DNA of 64,000 bases, from contig DATBLC010000161.1 in assembly GCA_036555515.1 (NCBI GenBank), forward strand, positions 1-64,000. Direction: 5' to 3'. The first letter of the stretch is position 1, and the number at the start of each line of letters is the position of its first letter. Shown piece after piece: positions 54,205 to 63,196 of the stretch. The notes under the pieces are model-generated. The model did no database searches. It was given only the letters and a program-made list of their open reading frames with translations, and was not told the DNA's origin. The position numbers and the translations under genes were made by a program. The stretch is from DATACQ01 sp036555515 (GTDB taxonomy: Bacteria; Desulfobacterota; Binatia; UBA9968).

Positions 54205-56325
54205 TTAAAGCACTCCCGCCGTCCGCGCCCAGCGGTACTTGGCGCCCAGCACCGCCACGGGCAATTCCGTGGTGTAGGGATACGCGACAATGCCGCGCTC
54301 GTAGAGGTACTCGCTGGCCTCTTCAACTTGCACGTCGCCCACCAGCGACGCCACCACCGGTTTATCAATCCCTTTACCGCGCGCTTCTTCCACGACCTCG
54401 GCGCACAGCTTGGCGAACACCATCGGCGGCGTAATGATGGTGTGCCAGTAACCCAAAATCAGCGCGTGGATACGGGGCTCGCCGAGCGCGTAGCGAATCG
54501 TGTTAGCGTAGGTGGTCGGCGGTTCTCCGCCGGTGATATCGACGGGATTTCCCGCCGCGCCGAAGGGCGGGATGAATTTACGGAACGCCGCGTCCATGTC
54601 CGGCGGCATTCTCATCAAGGACAAGCCGTTGTCGACGCAGGCGTCCGACAATAAAACGCCTGAACCGCCGGCGCCGGTGATAATGACGACGTTTTCGCCC
54701 TTTGGATTCGGTAATACTTGTAGGCCGCGGGCGAACTGTAGCAGGTCATTCAAACTTTTGGCGCGGATCACGCCGCACTGGCGCAGCACGTCGTCGTAGA
54801 TCTTGTCGTTGCCCGCCAGCGCCCCGGTATGCGAAGCCGCCGCGCGGGCGCCCAAGGCAGTGCGTCCCGCCTTGAGCATGACCACCGGTTTTTTCCTAGC
54901 GACGCGAGTCGCGACTTCGGCGAAGGCACGCCCGTCTTTCAAATCTTCGCAGTGCATGGCGATGACCTGGGTGTTGTCATCCTGCTCGAAGTAGGTCAGC
55001 AAATCGTCTTCGTCGAGATCCGACTTGTTGCCGAGTCCGACAATCGCGGAGACGCCCATGCGAGTGGTGCGCGAGAAACCGATGATCGACATGCCGACGC
55101 CGCCCGACTGCGAGCTGAGCGCCACTTTTCCCTTGACGTCATAGGGCGTACAAAAAGTTGCGCACAGATTCTGTGGCGTATAATAAAATCCATAAATGTT
55201 CGGCCCCATAACGCGGACGTTGTATTGGCGCGCCAGCGCGACTAACTCATCTTGCAGCCCCTGTTCGCCCACTTCCGCGAAGCCGGAGGGTATCATCACC
55301 GCGCCGGAGATCTCTTTGCGCCCCACTTCGTCCATCGCTGCGGCACAAAATTTCGCTGGTATCGCGAACACCGCCACGTCGATTTCTGCCGCAACATCGA
55401 GCACGCTCGGATAGGCCTTGCGCCCGAGGATCTCCGCCGCCTTCGGATGGATGGGATAAAGGCCGCCTTGATAGCCGCCATTGATCAAATTCTTCATAAC
55501 CGAGTTGCCGATCTTGCCATCTTCTGCCGAGGCGCCAATCACGGCCACCGAGCGCGGATTCATGATCCGCTGCATGGCGGTGAGAATCGCGCTCCGGCTG
55601 AAGCGTTGCCGATCTTGAGGCTTATCGCTGATCAAGATGCGGACATCGACGGCTTTGGCGCCTTTGTCGGTCGCAAAGATAGGGTTCAGATCGACTTCGT
55701 GAATCTCAGGGAAGTCAGTCACCAGCTTTGACACTTTGCAGATCGTATTCGCCAGCGCCGCGCGGTTGACCCCCTTGGCGCCGCGTACACCGCGCAGGAT
55801 TTCGGCGCCGTTGATCGAATCGAGCATCGATAATGCTGCTTTTTTCTTCAGCGGCGCCAAGCGAAAAGTGATGTCCTTCATCACTTCCACCAGCACGCCG
55901 CCCAAGCCGAAGGCCACCATCTTGCCGAAACTCGGATCAGTCACGGCGCCAATCATGACTTCGTGACCGCCCGTGACCATCTGCTGCACCAGCACGCCCT
56001 CGATGGCGGCATTTTTTCGATAAGCCTTGGCGCTTTTCAAGAGACGGTCGAAGGCTCGCCTGACTTCCATCGGCGATCGCACACCGACGATAACTCCGCC
56101 TGCTTCAGTTTTGTGCAGAATCTCGTGTGAGACGATTTTCAACGCGACAGGATAACCCAACCGGGCAGCGATTTTCACCGCTTCGGCTGGCGATTTCGCC
56201 AGGGTTTGCCCCGGTGTGGCAATGCCGTAGGCGGCGCACAACTGCTCCGCCTCAAGAGCCGAAAGAGCGCGGCGCCCTGCCTGGAGCGCGTTGTCAATCA
56301 GAGCGCGCAGTGACTTTTTACTCAT
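54205..56325 (-). CDS. ADP-forming acyl-CoA synthetase, fused beta-alpha
   Basis: A 706-residue protein from the ATG at 56325, with GGAGGAGGGGCG upstream. The N-terminal ATP-grasp domain (about 1-230) has YPVALKIVSHEILHKTEAGG. A CoA-binding domain follows (SVAVIGASAEDGKIGNSVMK), then the ligase domain with ASHTGALAGNDKIYDD holding the phospho-His. This order (beta before alpha) is the reverse of E. coli Pat-type fusions. It converts an organic acid to its CoA ester with ADP or makes ATP in reverse. Third gene of a unit with a CaiB transferase and a TPP lyase. Confidence 0.9.
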   Translation of the reverse strand: MSKKSLRALIDNALQAGRRALSALEAEQLCAAYGIATPGQTLAKSPAEAVKIAARLGYPVALKIVSHEILHKTEAGGVIVGVRSPMEVRRAFDRLLKSAKAYRKNAAIEGVLVQQMVTGGHEVMIGAVTDPSFGKMVAFGLGGVLVEVMKDITFRLAPLKKKAALSMLDSINGAEILRGVRGAKGVNRAALANTICKVSKLVTDFPEIHEVDLNPIFATDKGAKAVDVRILISDKPQDRQRFSRSAILTAMQRIMNPRSVAVIGASAEDGKIGNSVMKNLINGGYQGGLYPIHPKAAEILGRKAYPSVLDVAAEIDVAVFAIPAKFCAAAMDEVGRKEISGAVMIPSGFAEVGEQGLQDELVALARQYNVRVMGPNIYGFYYTPQNLCATFCTPYDVKGKVALSSQSGGVGMSIIGFSRTTRMGVSAIVGLGNKSDLDEDDLLTYFEQDDNTQVIAMHCEDLKDGRAFAEVATRVARKKPVVMLKAGRTALGARAAASHTGALAGNDKIYDDVLRQCGVIRAKSLNDLLQFARGLQVLPNPKGENVVIITGAGGSGVLLSDACVDNGLSLMRMPPDMDAAFRKFIPPFGAAGNPVDITGGEPPTTYANTIRYALGEPRIHALILGYWHTIITPPMVFAKLCAEVVEEARGKGIDKPVVASLVGDVQVEEASEYLYERGIVAYPYTTELPVAVLGAKYRWARTAGVL

Positions 56326-56356
56326 CGCCCCTCCTCCATCCCGCAATAGGCGTCTT

Positions 56357-57598
56357 TTAGATCGCCCCGTCTTTGCGCGCTTCTTCGATTTCATCGTCGT
56401 CGAATCCCAAAATGGATCGCAATATTTCACCGGTGTGTTCACCCAGGTACGGCGATCGTTTCACCTCCGCCGGCGAATCCGAGAGCTTGATTGGGTTGCC
56501 GACGGTCAAGAATTTTCCCCGCTTTGGATGATCCACTTCGACGATGGTGCCAGTAGCACGCAGCGATTGTTCCTCGGCTAGCTCTCGCATATCGAGGATC
56601 GGGCCGCAGGGAACGTCATACCCGTTGAGCTTGCGCATCACTTCGAGTTTATCCAGGGTCATCGTCCACTTTTCGATCAGCTCGAAGCATTTGTCGAGCT
56701 TGGGCAAACGCGCTTCCGGCGTAGCCCACTCCGGATCGGTGATCAGGTCGGGGCGGCCGCACAGTTTCATCAACGGCTCCCAGCCGACGGGCTGGATTAT
56801 GACGTATATGTAATCGTTGGGGCCGCCGCCTTTGGTGCGCACCGCCCAGCCGGGCTGTCCGCCGCCCGATGCGTTGCCCGCCCGCGGCACGGCGGCGCCA
56901 AAGATCCCGTTGGGATACTGGGGATACTCTTCAAGGGGTCCGGCGGCGAGCCGTTGCTGATCCCGCAGCTTGACCCGGCAGAGATTGAGCACAGCGTCCT
57001 GCATCGCGCAGGTCACGCGCTGTCCCCTGCCGGTTTTCTCACGCTGAAAGAGCGCGGCGAGAATTCCCGCTGCCAGATGGACGCCCGTGCCCGAATCACC
57101 GATTTGGGCGCCGGTTACAATCGGCGGCCCGTCTTCGAAGCCGGTGGTGCTGGCCGCTCCGCCGGTACACTGGGCTACGTTTTCGTAAACTTTACAGTCT
57201 TCATAAGGGCCGGGCCCAAAGCCCTTGACCGAAGCGTAAATAATGTGCGGATTGAGTCCTTGAATCGCTTCCCAGGTAAAGCCCTGGCGGTCGAGGGCGC
57301 CGGGCGCGAAGTTTTCGACTAGAACGTCGCAACACCTGATGAGTTCGCGGAATATCTCTTTCCCTTTCTTCGTCTTGGTATTGAGCGTGATGCTCCGCTT
57401 ATTGGAGTTGAGCATGGTAAAATAGAGGCTATCGACGTTGGGCTTGTCGCGCAGTTGGCCGCGCGTGATGTCGCCTCGGCCCGGCAGTTCGACTTTGATC
57501 ACGTCCGCTCCGAACCATGCCAGAAGCTGCGTGCAGGTCGGTCCGGACTGCACATGGGTCATATCGAGAACACGGATTCCATCGAGCGCTTTTCCCAT
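56357..57598 (-). CDS. CaiB/BaiF (class III) CoA-transferase
   Basis: A 413-residue transferase of the formyl-CoA:oxalate type. Start GIRVLDMTHVQSGPTCTQLL is the family N-terminus; the catalytic Asp lies in GAQIGDSGTGVH near residue 170. The Gly-rich GPGPYEDCKVYENVAQCTGG segment is the typical active-site loop. It would move CoA between a donor ester and a carboxylic acid. It sits between the TPP-lyase gene (55 bases) and the acyl-CoA synthetase gene (31 bases). Confidence 0.92.
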   Translation of the reverse strand: MGKALDGIRVLDMTHVQSGPTCTQLLAWFGADVIKVELPGRGDITRGQLRDKPNVDSLYFTMLNSNKRSITLNTKTKKGKEIFRELIRCCDVLVENFAPGALDRQGFTWEAIQGLNPHIIYASVKGFGPGPYEDCKVYENVAQCTGGAASTTGFEDGPPIVTGAQIGDSGTGVHLAAGILAALFQREKTGRGQRVTCAMQDAVLNLCRVKLRDQQRLAAGPLEEYPQYPNGIFGAAVPRAGNASGGGQPGWAVRTKGGGPNDYIYVIIQPVGWEPLMKLCGRPDLITDPEWATPEARLPKLDKCFELIEKWTMTLDKLEVMRKLNGYDVPCGPILDMRELAEEQSLRATGTIVEVDHPKRGKFLTVGNPIKLSDSPAEVKRSPYLGEHTGEILRSILGFDDDEIEEARKDGAI

Positions 57599-57653
57599 TA
57601 ACTACTTTTCTCCTTGGGTGATCGATTAACTGCAGAGCATCGCTTCCCGGCGG

Positions 57654-59369
57654 CTATTTGTACATCGTCTGCGCCTTGGTTCCCGGCGCGTATTCATTGA
57701 TGTCGACCCAGATGTTGATTACAGCGCATTGACCGCCAGCCACTCGTTCGCGGGCCTTTTCCAGCGCCGGGCGAATCTGCTCTGGCTGGCGCACGGCGAT
57801 GCCCCAGCCGCCGAAGCATTCGGCGAATTTTTCAAAATCAACATCGCCCAGCTTGTTGCCGACGTTGCCCCGCTCCGGCCCGTACTTGCCGATCTGGCCA
57901 CAGCGGATCTGGTTCATCGCCGAGTTGTTGCCGATGACAGCGATATAGGGCAGGCCGAAGCGCTGCGCGGTTTCCATATCCCATGCGGTCATGCCAAATG
58001 AACCGTCGCCATAGTAGCAGAGCACTTCCTTTTTCGGGTGAACGAACTTGGTGGCCATCGCAAACGATGTGCCGACGCCGAGCGTCCCCAACGGCCCCGG
58101 GTCCATCCAGTTGCCGGCCTTGCGCGGCTCCACTGCCGTTGCCGTGATCGTTACGACATCGCCGCCGTCGCCGATGTATACTGTGTTATCGGTCAAAAAC
58201 TCGTTGATCTCATAGGCGACGCGGTAAGGATTGATCGGCACAGATTCCGACTTAAACGAGGGCAAGAGTTTTTCATACGCCTTGGCCTCGGCGGCGCGCA
58301 GCTCTTTCATCCATTCGGCCCTTTGGTCGTTACCCTTTGATTCTCGTCCCGTGGCCGCCTGCGTCACGGCATTGAGAATTGCGCCGCAGTCGCCCACGAG
58401 GCCCAGCGAGATATCACGATTTTTGCCGACGTTACGGTAGTCGAGATCGATCTGTACGACAAAGGCGTCGGAGCGCAGCCGGCGCCCATAGCCGAGGCGA
58501 AAATCGAATGGGCAGCCGACTATCAAGATCACGTCGGCTTTGTCGAACGCGAGCCGGCGCGTGCGATTGAAGCCGTGCGGAGCGCCCGGCGCGAAAATGC
58601 CACGTGCCGAACCGTTCATATAACCCGGAATATTCAACGCTCGGCAGAATGCCACCGCCGCGTCATGGCCGCGGCTAGTCCAGACCTGGGTGCCAAACAG
58701 CGCACAGGGGCGCTCGGCGTTGACCAGGATATCCGCGAGCCGTTCTATGTCTGCGGGGTCGCCCACGGACTTCGTCGAAGCGCGATAGGCACCTGGTTTT
58801 GGAATTCGCGCCCGCTCCAAGGGAACTTTGGCATCGAGTACGTCGCGGGGAATCTCCAGATAGCTCGGCCCAGGCGCGCCGTTAACCGCCTCGCGAAACG
58901 CCATCGAAACCATATCGGCAATTCGTTCGGTGTGCGGCACGCTTGCGGCAAATTTCGTAATCGGCGCCATGATGTCGACATGCGGCAAGTCTTGCAGCGA
59001 GCCCATCTTGTGCTGTGATAGCGCGCCCTGACCGCCGATCATCAAGAGCGGGCTTTCGGCGCGAAACGCATTGGCTATGCCGGTCATCGCGTTGGTCGTA
59101 CCCGGTCCCGCCGTCGTTACCACGCAACCGATCTTGCCGCTTTGCCGCGAATACCCGTCGGCGGCGTGCGCCGCGACTTGTTCATGGCGCACGTCGATGA
59201 TCTTAATGCCCTCGTCCAAACAACCGTCGTAAATATCGATAATATGGCCGCCACAAAGCGTCCAAATGACCTCGACGCCTTCGTTTTTGAGCGCCTTTGC
59301 GACCAGATGCCCGCCGGAAATCACTGGACCGGAAGGCTCTTTGTTACCGTTTTTCATTGGCGTTGCCAT
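57654..59369 (-). CDS. TPP-dependent lyase, oxalyl-CoA/2-hydroxyacyl-CoA type
   Basis: A 571-residue TPP enzyme from the ATG at 59369, with AAGGAAGGGAAACCC upstream. The activating Glu lies in DVRHEQVAAHAADGYSR, and the C-terminal TPP motif runs from GDGSFGMTAW to IGNNSAMNQ. The group contains acetolactate synthase, oxalyl-CoA decarboxylase and 2-hydroxyacyl-CoA lyase. Pairing with a CaiB transferase favours an acyl-CoA substrate. The GNNSAMNQ region is unlike both acetolactate synthase and classical Oxc, so the exact substrate stays open. Confidence 0.9.
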   Translation of the reverse strand: MATPMKNGNKEPSGPVISGGHLVAKALKNEGVEVIWTLCGGHIIDIYDGCLDEGIKIIDVRHEQVAAHAADGYSRQSGKIGCVVTTAGPGTTNAMTGIANAFRAESPLLMIGGQGALSQHKMGSLQDLPHVDIMAPITKFAASVPHTERIADMVSMAFREAVNGAPGPSYLEIPRDVLDAKVPLERARIPKPGAYRASTKSVGDPADIERLADILVNAERPCALFGTQVWTSRGHDAAVAFCRALNIPGYMNGSARGIFAPGAPHGFNRTRRLAFDKADVILIVGCPFDFRLGYGRRLRSDAFVVQIDLDYRNVGKNRDISLGLVGDCGAILNAVTQAATGRESKGNDQRAEWMKELRAAEAKAYEKLLPSFKSESVPINPYRVAYEINEFLTDNTVYIGDGGDVVTITATAVEPRKAGNWMDPGPLGTLGVGTSFAMATKFVHPKKEVLCYYGDGSFGMTAWDMETAQRFGLPYIAVIGNNSAMNQIRCGQIGKYGPERGNVGNKLGDVDFEKFAECFGGWGIAVRQPEQIRPALEKARERVAGGQCAVINIWVDINEYAPGTKAQTMYK

Positions 59370-59655
59370 GGGTTTCCCTTCCTTACTGGCTTTGGTGCGC
59401 AGACTGATACGCACCATGGGCAGCTTTTGCGTCGCTCAAAGCAGCTTTCACGTCGATCCGCTAACCAACGGTATTGAGGCTGGAATTGAGTTAGAGCGGC
59501 TTAACCGCCACATGCAAATTCGCAACGCTGTCCTTTCCATGTCCGGGTCGGGCGCTGGCGTTTTGCGCGTCGGCAGGTTTTTTCCAACATACAAAATACC
59601 AGGCTTGTGCTCAAGTCTTCGGTCTCCCGGGAGCTATGTGAATCAACGTTTTCAT

Positions 59656-59869
59656 CCCGGATTCCGCAGTTGGACTGAGGAGGCCGCAAGCGAGGTGGAA
59701 CCCTGGAATAGCGAAGCCGTCCAACTCTAAAGTTTCAAACTCATTTTGCGCTTTCGCAGTGCGTTGCTACGAGCTTTAACGTTCCGTGGAAGCACCGGTG
59801 CTCGATTCGAGTTTGCTATGGAAGGGTTGCGCCTCGCGCTTTCTGTCGAGCGCAACTGCGGAATCCGGG
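59656..59869 (+). repeat. 214-bp inverted-repeat element, family T2 copy 3
   Basis: Ends are perfect 17-bp inverted repeats, CCCGGATTCCGCAGTTG (59656-59672) and CAACTGCGGAATCCGGG (59853-59869). The interior matches 35115-35375. No coding capacity for a transposase. It is the most intact copy. Confidence 0.8.
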
Positions 59870-59940
59870 TCAATTTTAAGTCACTTTCCCGGTTGCCAGG
59901 AAATCCAAGTGGTTGAGATTTCGGGCGCGCCGAACCGTCC

Positions 59941-60066
59941 TTGACTAATTTTGCCACTATGATAAAAGCCAGCTTCCTAGGACCAGAATCGTAGTTCGGC
60001 AGAAACGTGACACCCAGGATGCGAATCACCAAGCCTAGCTGATTTCAATCAGTTGGGCTTTTTTTT
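59941..60066 (+). promoter_or_regulatory. Candidate promoter and terminator-ended leader RNA upstream of tctC
   Basis: TTGACT at 59941-59946 and TATGAT at 59958-59963 suggest transcription, though their spacing is not ideal and the exact start is uncertain. A GC-rich hairpin ending in T8 follows at 60031-60066, with no upstream plus-strand gene to terminate. That makes a leader of about 90-100 nt ending 36 bases before the tctC ATG: a possible attenuator, riboswitch or small RNA. TTCCTAG (59975-59981) could pair with CTAGGAA (60071-60077) beyond the terminator. Confidence 0.4.
60031..60066 (+). terminator. Orphan intrinsic terminator upstream of tctC
   Basis: AAGCCTAGCTGAT pairs with ATCAGTTGGGCTT (two G-T wobbles), followed by eight T. 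Classical form and orientation for the plus strand. Confidence 0.75.
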
Positions 60067-60101
60067 GCGGCTAGGAAAATATTGGTACCAAGGAGGTTCA
60101 T

Positions 60102-61088
60102 ATGCAGATAGTCGCGCGCCCATATCATTGGCTGCTTTGTGCACTTATCGTCATTGGACTGTTTCCTATCAGGGTTCAAGGTCAAGGTTGGCAGCCCACC
60201 AAGCCCATCGAGTTCGTTATACCCGCCGGCACCGGCGGCGGCGCCGACCAAATGGCTCGGCTGATCGCCGGCATCAACGACAAACATAAGCTCTCGCCGC
60301 GGCCGTTCATCGTGGTCAACAAGTCTGGCGGGGCCGGCGCCGAGGGTTTTCTGCATGTCAAGGAAAAGAAGGGCGATGCCCACACGATAATCATCACGCT
60401 TTCAAACCTGTTCACGACACCGCTGGCGACGGGGACCCCCTTTAACTGGCGCGACTTCACGCCCGTCGCCCGCATGGCCCTCGACCGATTCATTCTTTGG
60501 GTCAACGCCGAAACGCCTTACAAAAGTGCCAAAGAATACCTGGCCGCCGTGAAGCAGAACCCGGGAATGAAGATGGGAGGCACCGGCTCCAAGCAGGAGG
60601 ACCAGATCATCACAATCCTGCTGGAGCAAAGCCAGGGTGTGAAGTTCACTTACGTACCGTTCAAAGGCGGAGGCGAGGTCTGCACGAACCTCGTCGGCAA
60701 ACATGTGGACTCAACGGTCAATAACCCCGCCGAATGCGTAAGCAACTGGAAAGCCGACCGGGTGCGGCCGCTCGCGGTCTTCGACCTGGCGCGTATCTCC
60801 GATAAGGAATGGAGTGGGATTCCGACCGTGAAAGAAGCGCTAGGCGCGGATATTTCTTACAACATGCTCCGCGGCATCTTCGGGCCTCCGGATATGCCAA
60901 AGGAAGCGGTGGATTGGCACATCGGCCTCCTGCGTAAGATTGCCGACACACCGGAATACAAAGGTTACATCAGCAAGGGCGCCCTCAAGGCTGCCTTCGC
61001 CACCGGCAGCGAGTATACGAAGTGGGTAGAGGAGAATGAAAAGCTCCATAAGGAGTTGATGGAGAAGGGCGGTCTGATCAAGAAATAG
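60102..61088 (+). CDS. TTT-family (Bug/TctC) solute-binding protein
   Basis: A 328-residue exported receptor with AAGGAGGTTCAT before the ATG. Signal peptide ends near VQGQGWQP. The mature start KPIEFVIPAGTGGGADQMAR is the Bug signature, with the anion-binding loop intact. It is followed by tctB and tctA, so the set is complete. Bug proteins bind carboxylic acids; the divergent acyl-CoA enzymes suggest a carboxylate that enters CoA metabolism. Confidence 0.94.
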   Translation: MQIVARPYHWLLCALIVIGLFPIRVQGQGWQPTKPIEFVIPAGTGGGADQMARLIAGINDKHKLSPRPFIVVNKSGGAGAEGFLHVKEKKGDAHTIIITLSNLFTTPLATGTPFNWRDFTPVARMALDRFILWVNAETPYKSAKEYLAAVKQNPGMKMGGTGSKQEDQIITILLEQSQGVKFTYVPFKGGGEVCTNLVGKHVDSTVNNPAECVSNWKADRVRPLAVFDLARISDKEWSGIPTVKEALGADISYNMLRGIFGPPDMPKEAVDWHIGLLRKIADTPEYKGYISKGALKAAFATGSEYTKWVEENEKLHKELMEKGGLIKK

Positions 61089-61089
61089 C

Positions 61090-61569
61090 ATGCGTGCCCT
61101 TAACCTCGTCACCGCCGCAGCGCTGATGCTACTAAGCGGCATCGTGATCTACGAAGCTCTGGGGCTCGGCATCGGCTGGGCGAACGAAGGGCCCCAGAGC
61201 GGCTTCTTCCCGTTCTGGCTCTCCGTGCTCTTGGCCGCAATTAGCGCAGTATTAATTGTGCAGGCGTTGCTCGAGCGCTCAAAAACCCCTTTCGTCACTC
61301 GCGAGCGATTCGTACCGGTTCTCAAGGTCCTCGTGCCTCTAACCGGCTTCATCGTCCTGACCGATCCGCCTGGTCCATGGACCGGGCTTGGTCTCTACGT
61401 CGCCGCCGGTCTCTATCTAGGTTTTTACATGCGCTGGGTTGGGCGCCACTCCTGGCAGGCAGTGTTGGTGCTCGCCACCGTGATCCCCGTCGTCACATTC
61501 CTGGTTTTCGAGACGTGGTTTCTCGTACCGATGCCCAAGGGACCGCTGGAGGCTTGGCTCGGATACTGA
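61090..61569 (+). CDS. TTT transporter small membrane subunit (TctB)
   Basis: A 159-residue protein with four membrane helices and the family's WANEGPQSGFFPFW and FLVFETWFLVPMPKG stretches. It starts one base after the tctC stop and ends 3 bases before tctA, so the three genes are co-translated. Confidence 0.92.
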   Translation: MRALNLVTAAALMLLSGIVIYEALGLGIGWANEGPQSGFFPFWLSVLLAAISAVLIVQALLERSKTPFVTRERFVPVLKVLVPLTGFIVLTDPPGPWTGLGLYVAAGLYLGFYMRWVGRHSWQAVLVLATVIPVVTFLVFETWFLVPMPKGPLEAWLGY

Positions 61570-61572
61570 ATC

Positions 61573-63093
61573 ATGGGAGTAGAAAACCTCCTCCTTGGCT
61601 TTCAGGTTGCGCTAACGCCGTACAATGTCTTCATGGCCGTGGTGGGGATTGTGCTCGGTACCATCATTGGCGTACTACCCGGACTCGGAGGCGCCAATGG
61701 CGTGGCGATCCTGCTCCCGCTCACCTTCACTATGCCTCCGACTTCGGCCATTATTCTGCTCACTTGCATCTACTGGGGGGCGCTCTTCGGTGGCGCCATT
61801 ACGTCGGTACTCTTCAACATCCCCGGCGAGCCATGGTCGGTGGCAACGACGTTCGACGGCTATCCAATGGCCAAAAATGGGCAGAGTGGTCAGGCGCTCA
61901 CAGCGGCGTTCACTTCGTCCTTTGTCGGCGCGTTTTTCTCTATCGTCCTCATTTCCTTCTTCGCGCCATTACTGGCGGACTTTGCGCTCAAGTTTGGTCC
62001 ACCGGAATTTTTCGCAATCCAGCTACTGACATTTTCGAGCTTCGTGGGGCTGGGCGGGGGGAATCCCCTCAAGTCGCTAGCCGCCATCCTCATCGGCTTT
62101 TTGCTCTCAACCGTGGGGTTGGATATCGTCACCGGCCAGCTCAGGCTAACCTTTGGATTTATTGACCTGATGAAGGGATTCGACTTCATCATCGCCGTCA
62201 TCGGTCTATTCGGCATCGGCGAGATCCTGCTTAGCGTCGAAGAGGGACTCCGATTCCAGGGGACAAAGGCTGCCATAAACCCGCGCGTGGTGTTCGATAC
62301 ATGGAAGTTGCTAACGCGCTACTACCGGACATTCATCCGGGGTTCCATCATCGGCTTCTGGATGGGTTTTAAACCGGGTGGGGCGACGCCGGCATCATTC
62401 ATGAGCTACGCCTTCGCCCGGCGCTTTTCCAGAAATCCGGAGCGATTCGGCAAGGGCGAGTTGGAGGGCATCGTGGCGCCCGAGACCGCCGCCCATGCCG
62501 CCGGCGTTGCCGCCATGTTGCCGATGATCACCCTCGGCATTCCGGGCTCGCCGACGGCAGCGGTGATGCTAGGTGGGCTCATTATCTGGGGGTTGCAACC
62601 TGGTCCTATGCTCTTCGTCGACAATCCAGACTTCGTCTGGGGCCTGATCGCCAGCATGTATATCGGTAACGTAATTGGGGTTATCGTGGTACTGGCATTC
62701 GTACCGTTCTTTGCCTCCATCCTGCGCATCCCTTTCGCGATCCTCGCACCGCTCATCGTCGTGATCTGCGCCATCGGCTCCTACGCGGTGCACAACAGCA
62801 TGATCGACATTTGGTACATGCTGATCTTCGGCGTCATCGGTTATGTCTTCAAGAAGCTTGACTATCCGCTGGCCCCGCTCGTGCTGGCGCTTGTTTTGGG
62901 GGACATGTCCGAGAACGCGTTACGTCAGAGCCTGATCATGTCCCAAGGATCACTGGCGATTTTCTTCACCCGGCCGATTGCCGGCGCGATCACGGCCCTG
63001 GCGGTTTTCTTTTTCGCCCTGCCTATAATAACCCCGTGGTGGCGCAAACTGCGCGGCGTGCCTGGCCGCGCGCCGGCAGCGATGCGTGAATGA
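61573..63093 (+). CDS. TTT transporter large membrane subunit (TctA)
   Basis: A 506-residue permease with about 12 helices. Family motifs GVLPGLGGANGVAILLPLTF and PGEPWSVATTFDGYPMAKNG near the start, and FKPGGATPASFMSYAFARR with ITLGIPGSPTAAVMLGGLII in the second half, are intact. With TctB it forms the ion-coupled channel for the Bug receptor's ligand. Confidence 0.95.
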   Translation: MGVENLLLGFQVALTPYNVFMAVVGIVLGTIIGVLPGLGGANGVAILLPLTFTMPPTSAIILLTCIYWGALFGGAITSVLFNIPGEPWSVATTFDGYPMAKNGQSGQALTAAFTSSFVGAFFSIVLISFFAPLLADFALKFGPPEFFAIQLLTFSSFVGLGGGNPLKSLAAILIGFLLSTVGLDIVTGQLRLTFGFIDLMKGFDFIIAVIGLFGIGEILLSVEEGLRFQGTKAAINPRVVFDTWKLLTRYYRTFIRGSIIGFWMGFKPGGATPASFMSYAFARRFSRNPERFGKGELEGIVAPETAAHAAGVAAMLPMITLGIPGSPTAAVMLGGLIIWGLQPGPMLFVDNPDFVWGLIASMYIGNVIGVIVVLAFVPFFASILRIPFAILAPLIVVICAIGSYAVHNSMIDIWYMLIFGVIGYVFKKLDYPLAPLVLALVLGDMSENALRQSLIMSQGSLAIFFTRPIAGAITALAVFFFALPIITPWWRKLRGVPGRAPAAMRE

Positions 63094-63140
63094 ACGATCC
63101 GGTGTTTTGTCGGCGCCCCGGCGGGACCGATTTCGACGGC

Positions 63141-63169
63141 TTGACAAATCGAGTGGGAATTCGTAGAAA
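63141..63169 (+). promoter_or_regulatory. Sigma-70 promoter of the GntR gene
   Basis: TTGACA (63141-63146), 17 bases, TAGAAA (63164-63169). The operator begins one base after the -10. Confidence 0.6.
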
Positions 63170-63182
63170 CTGGTCAGACCAG
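63170..63182. promoter_or_regulatory. FadR-type operator, likely autoregulatory
   Basis: CTGGTCAGACCAG is a perfect 13-bp palindrome with the TGGTnnnACCA half-sites typical of the FadR subfamily of GntR proteins. It directly follows the -10 and precedes a gene for just such a regulator by 15 bases. Confidence 0.8.
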
Positions 63183-63196
63183 CAGACAGCCGGACC

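Larger units (their letters stand above)
59370..60101. other. Intergenic region between TPP lyase and tctC
   Basis: 732 bases without a supported gene. It has divergent promoters for the TPP lyase unit and the TTT operon, a T2 element (59656-59869) and an orphan plus-strand terminator (60031-60066). Confidence 0.6.
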
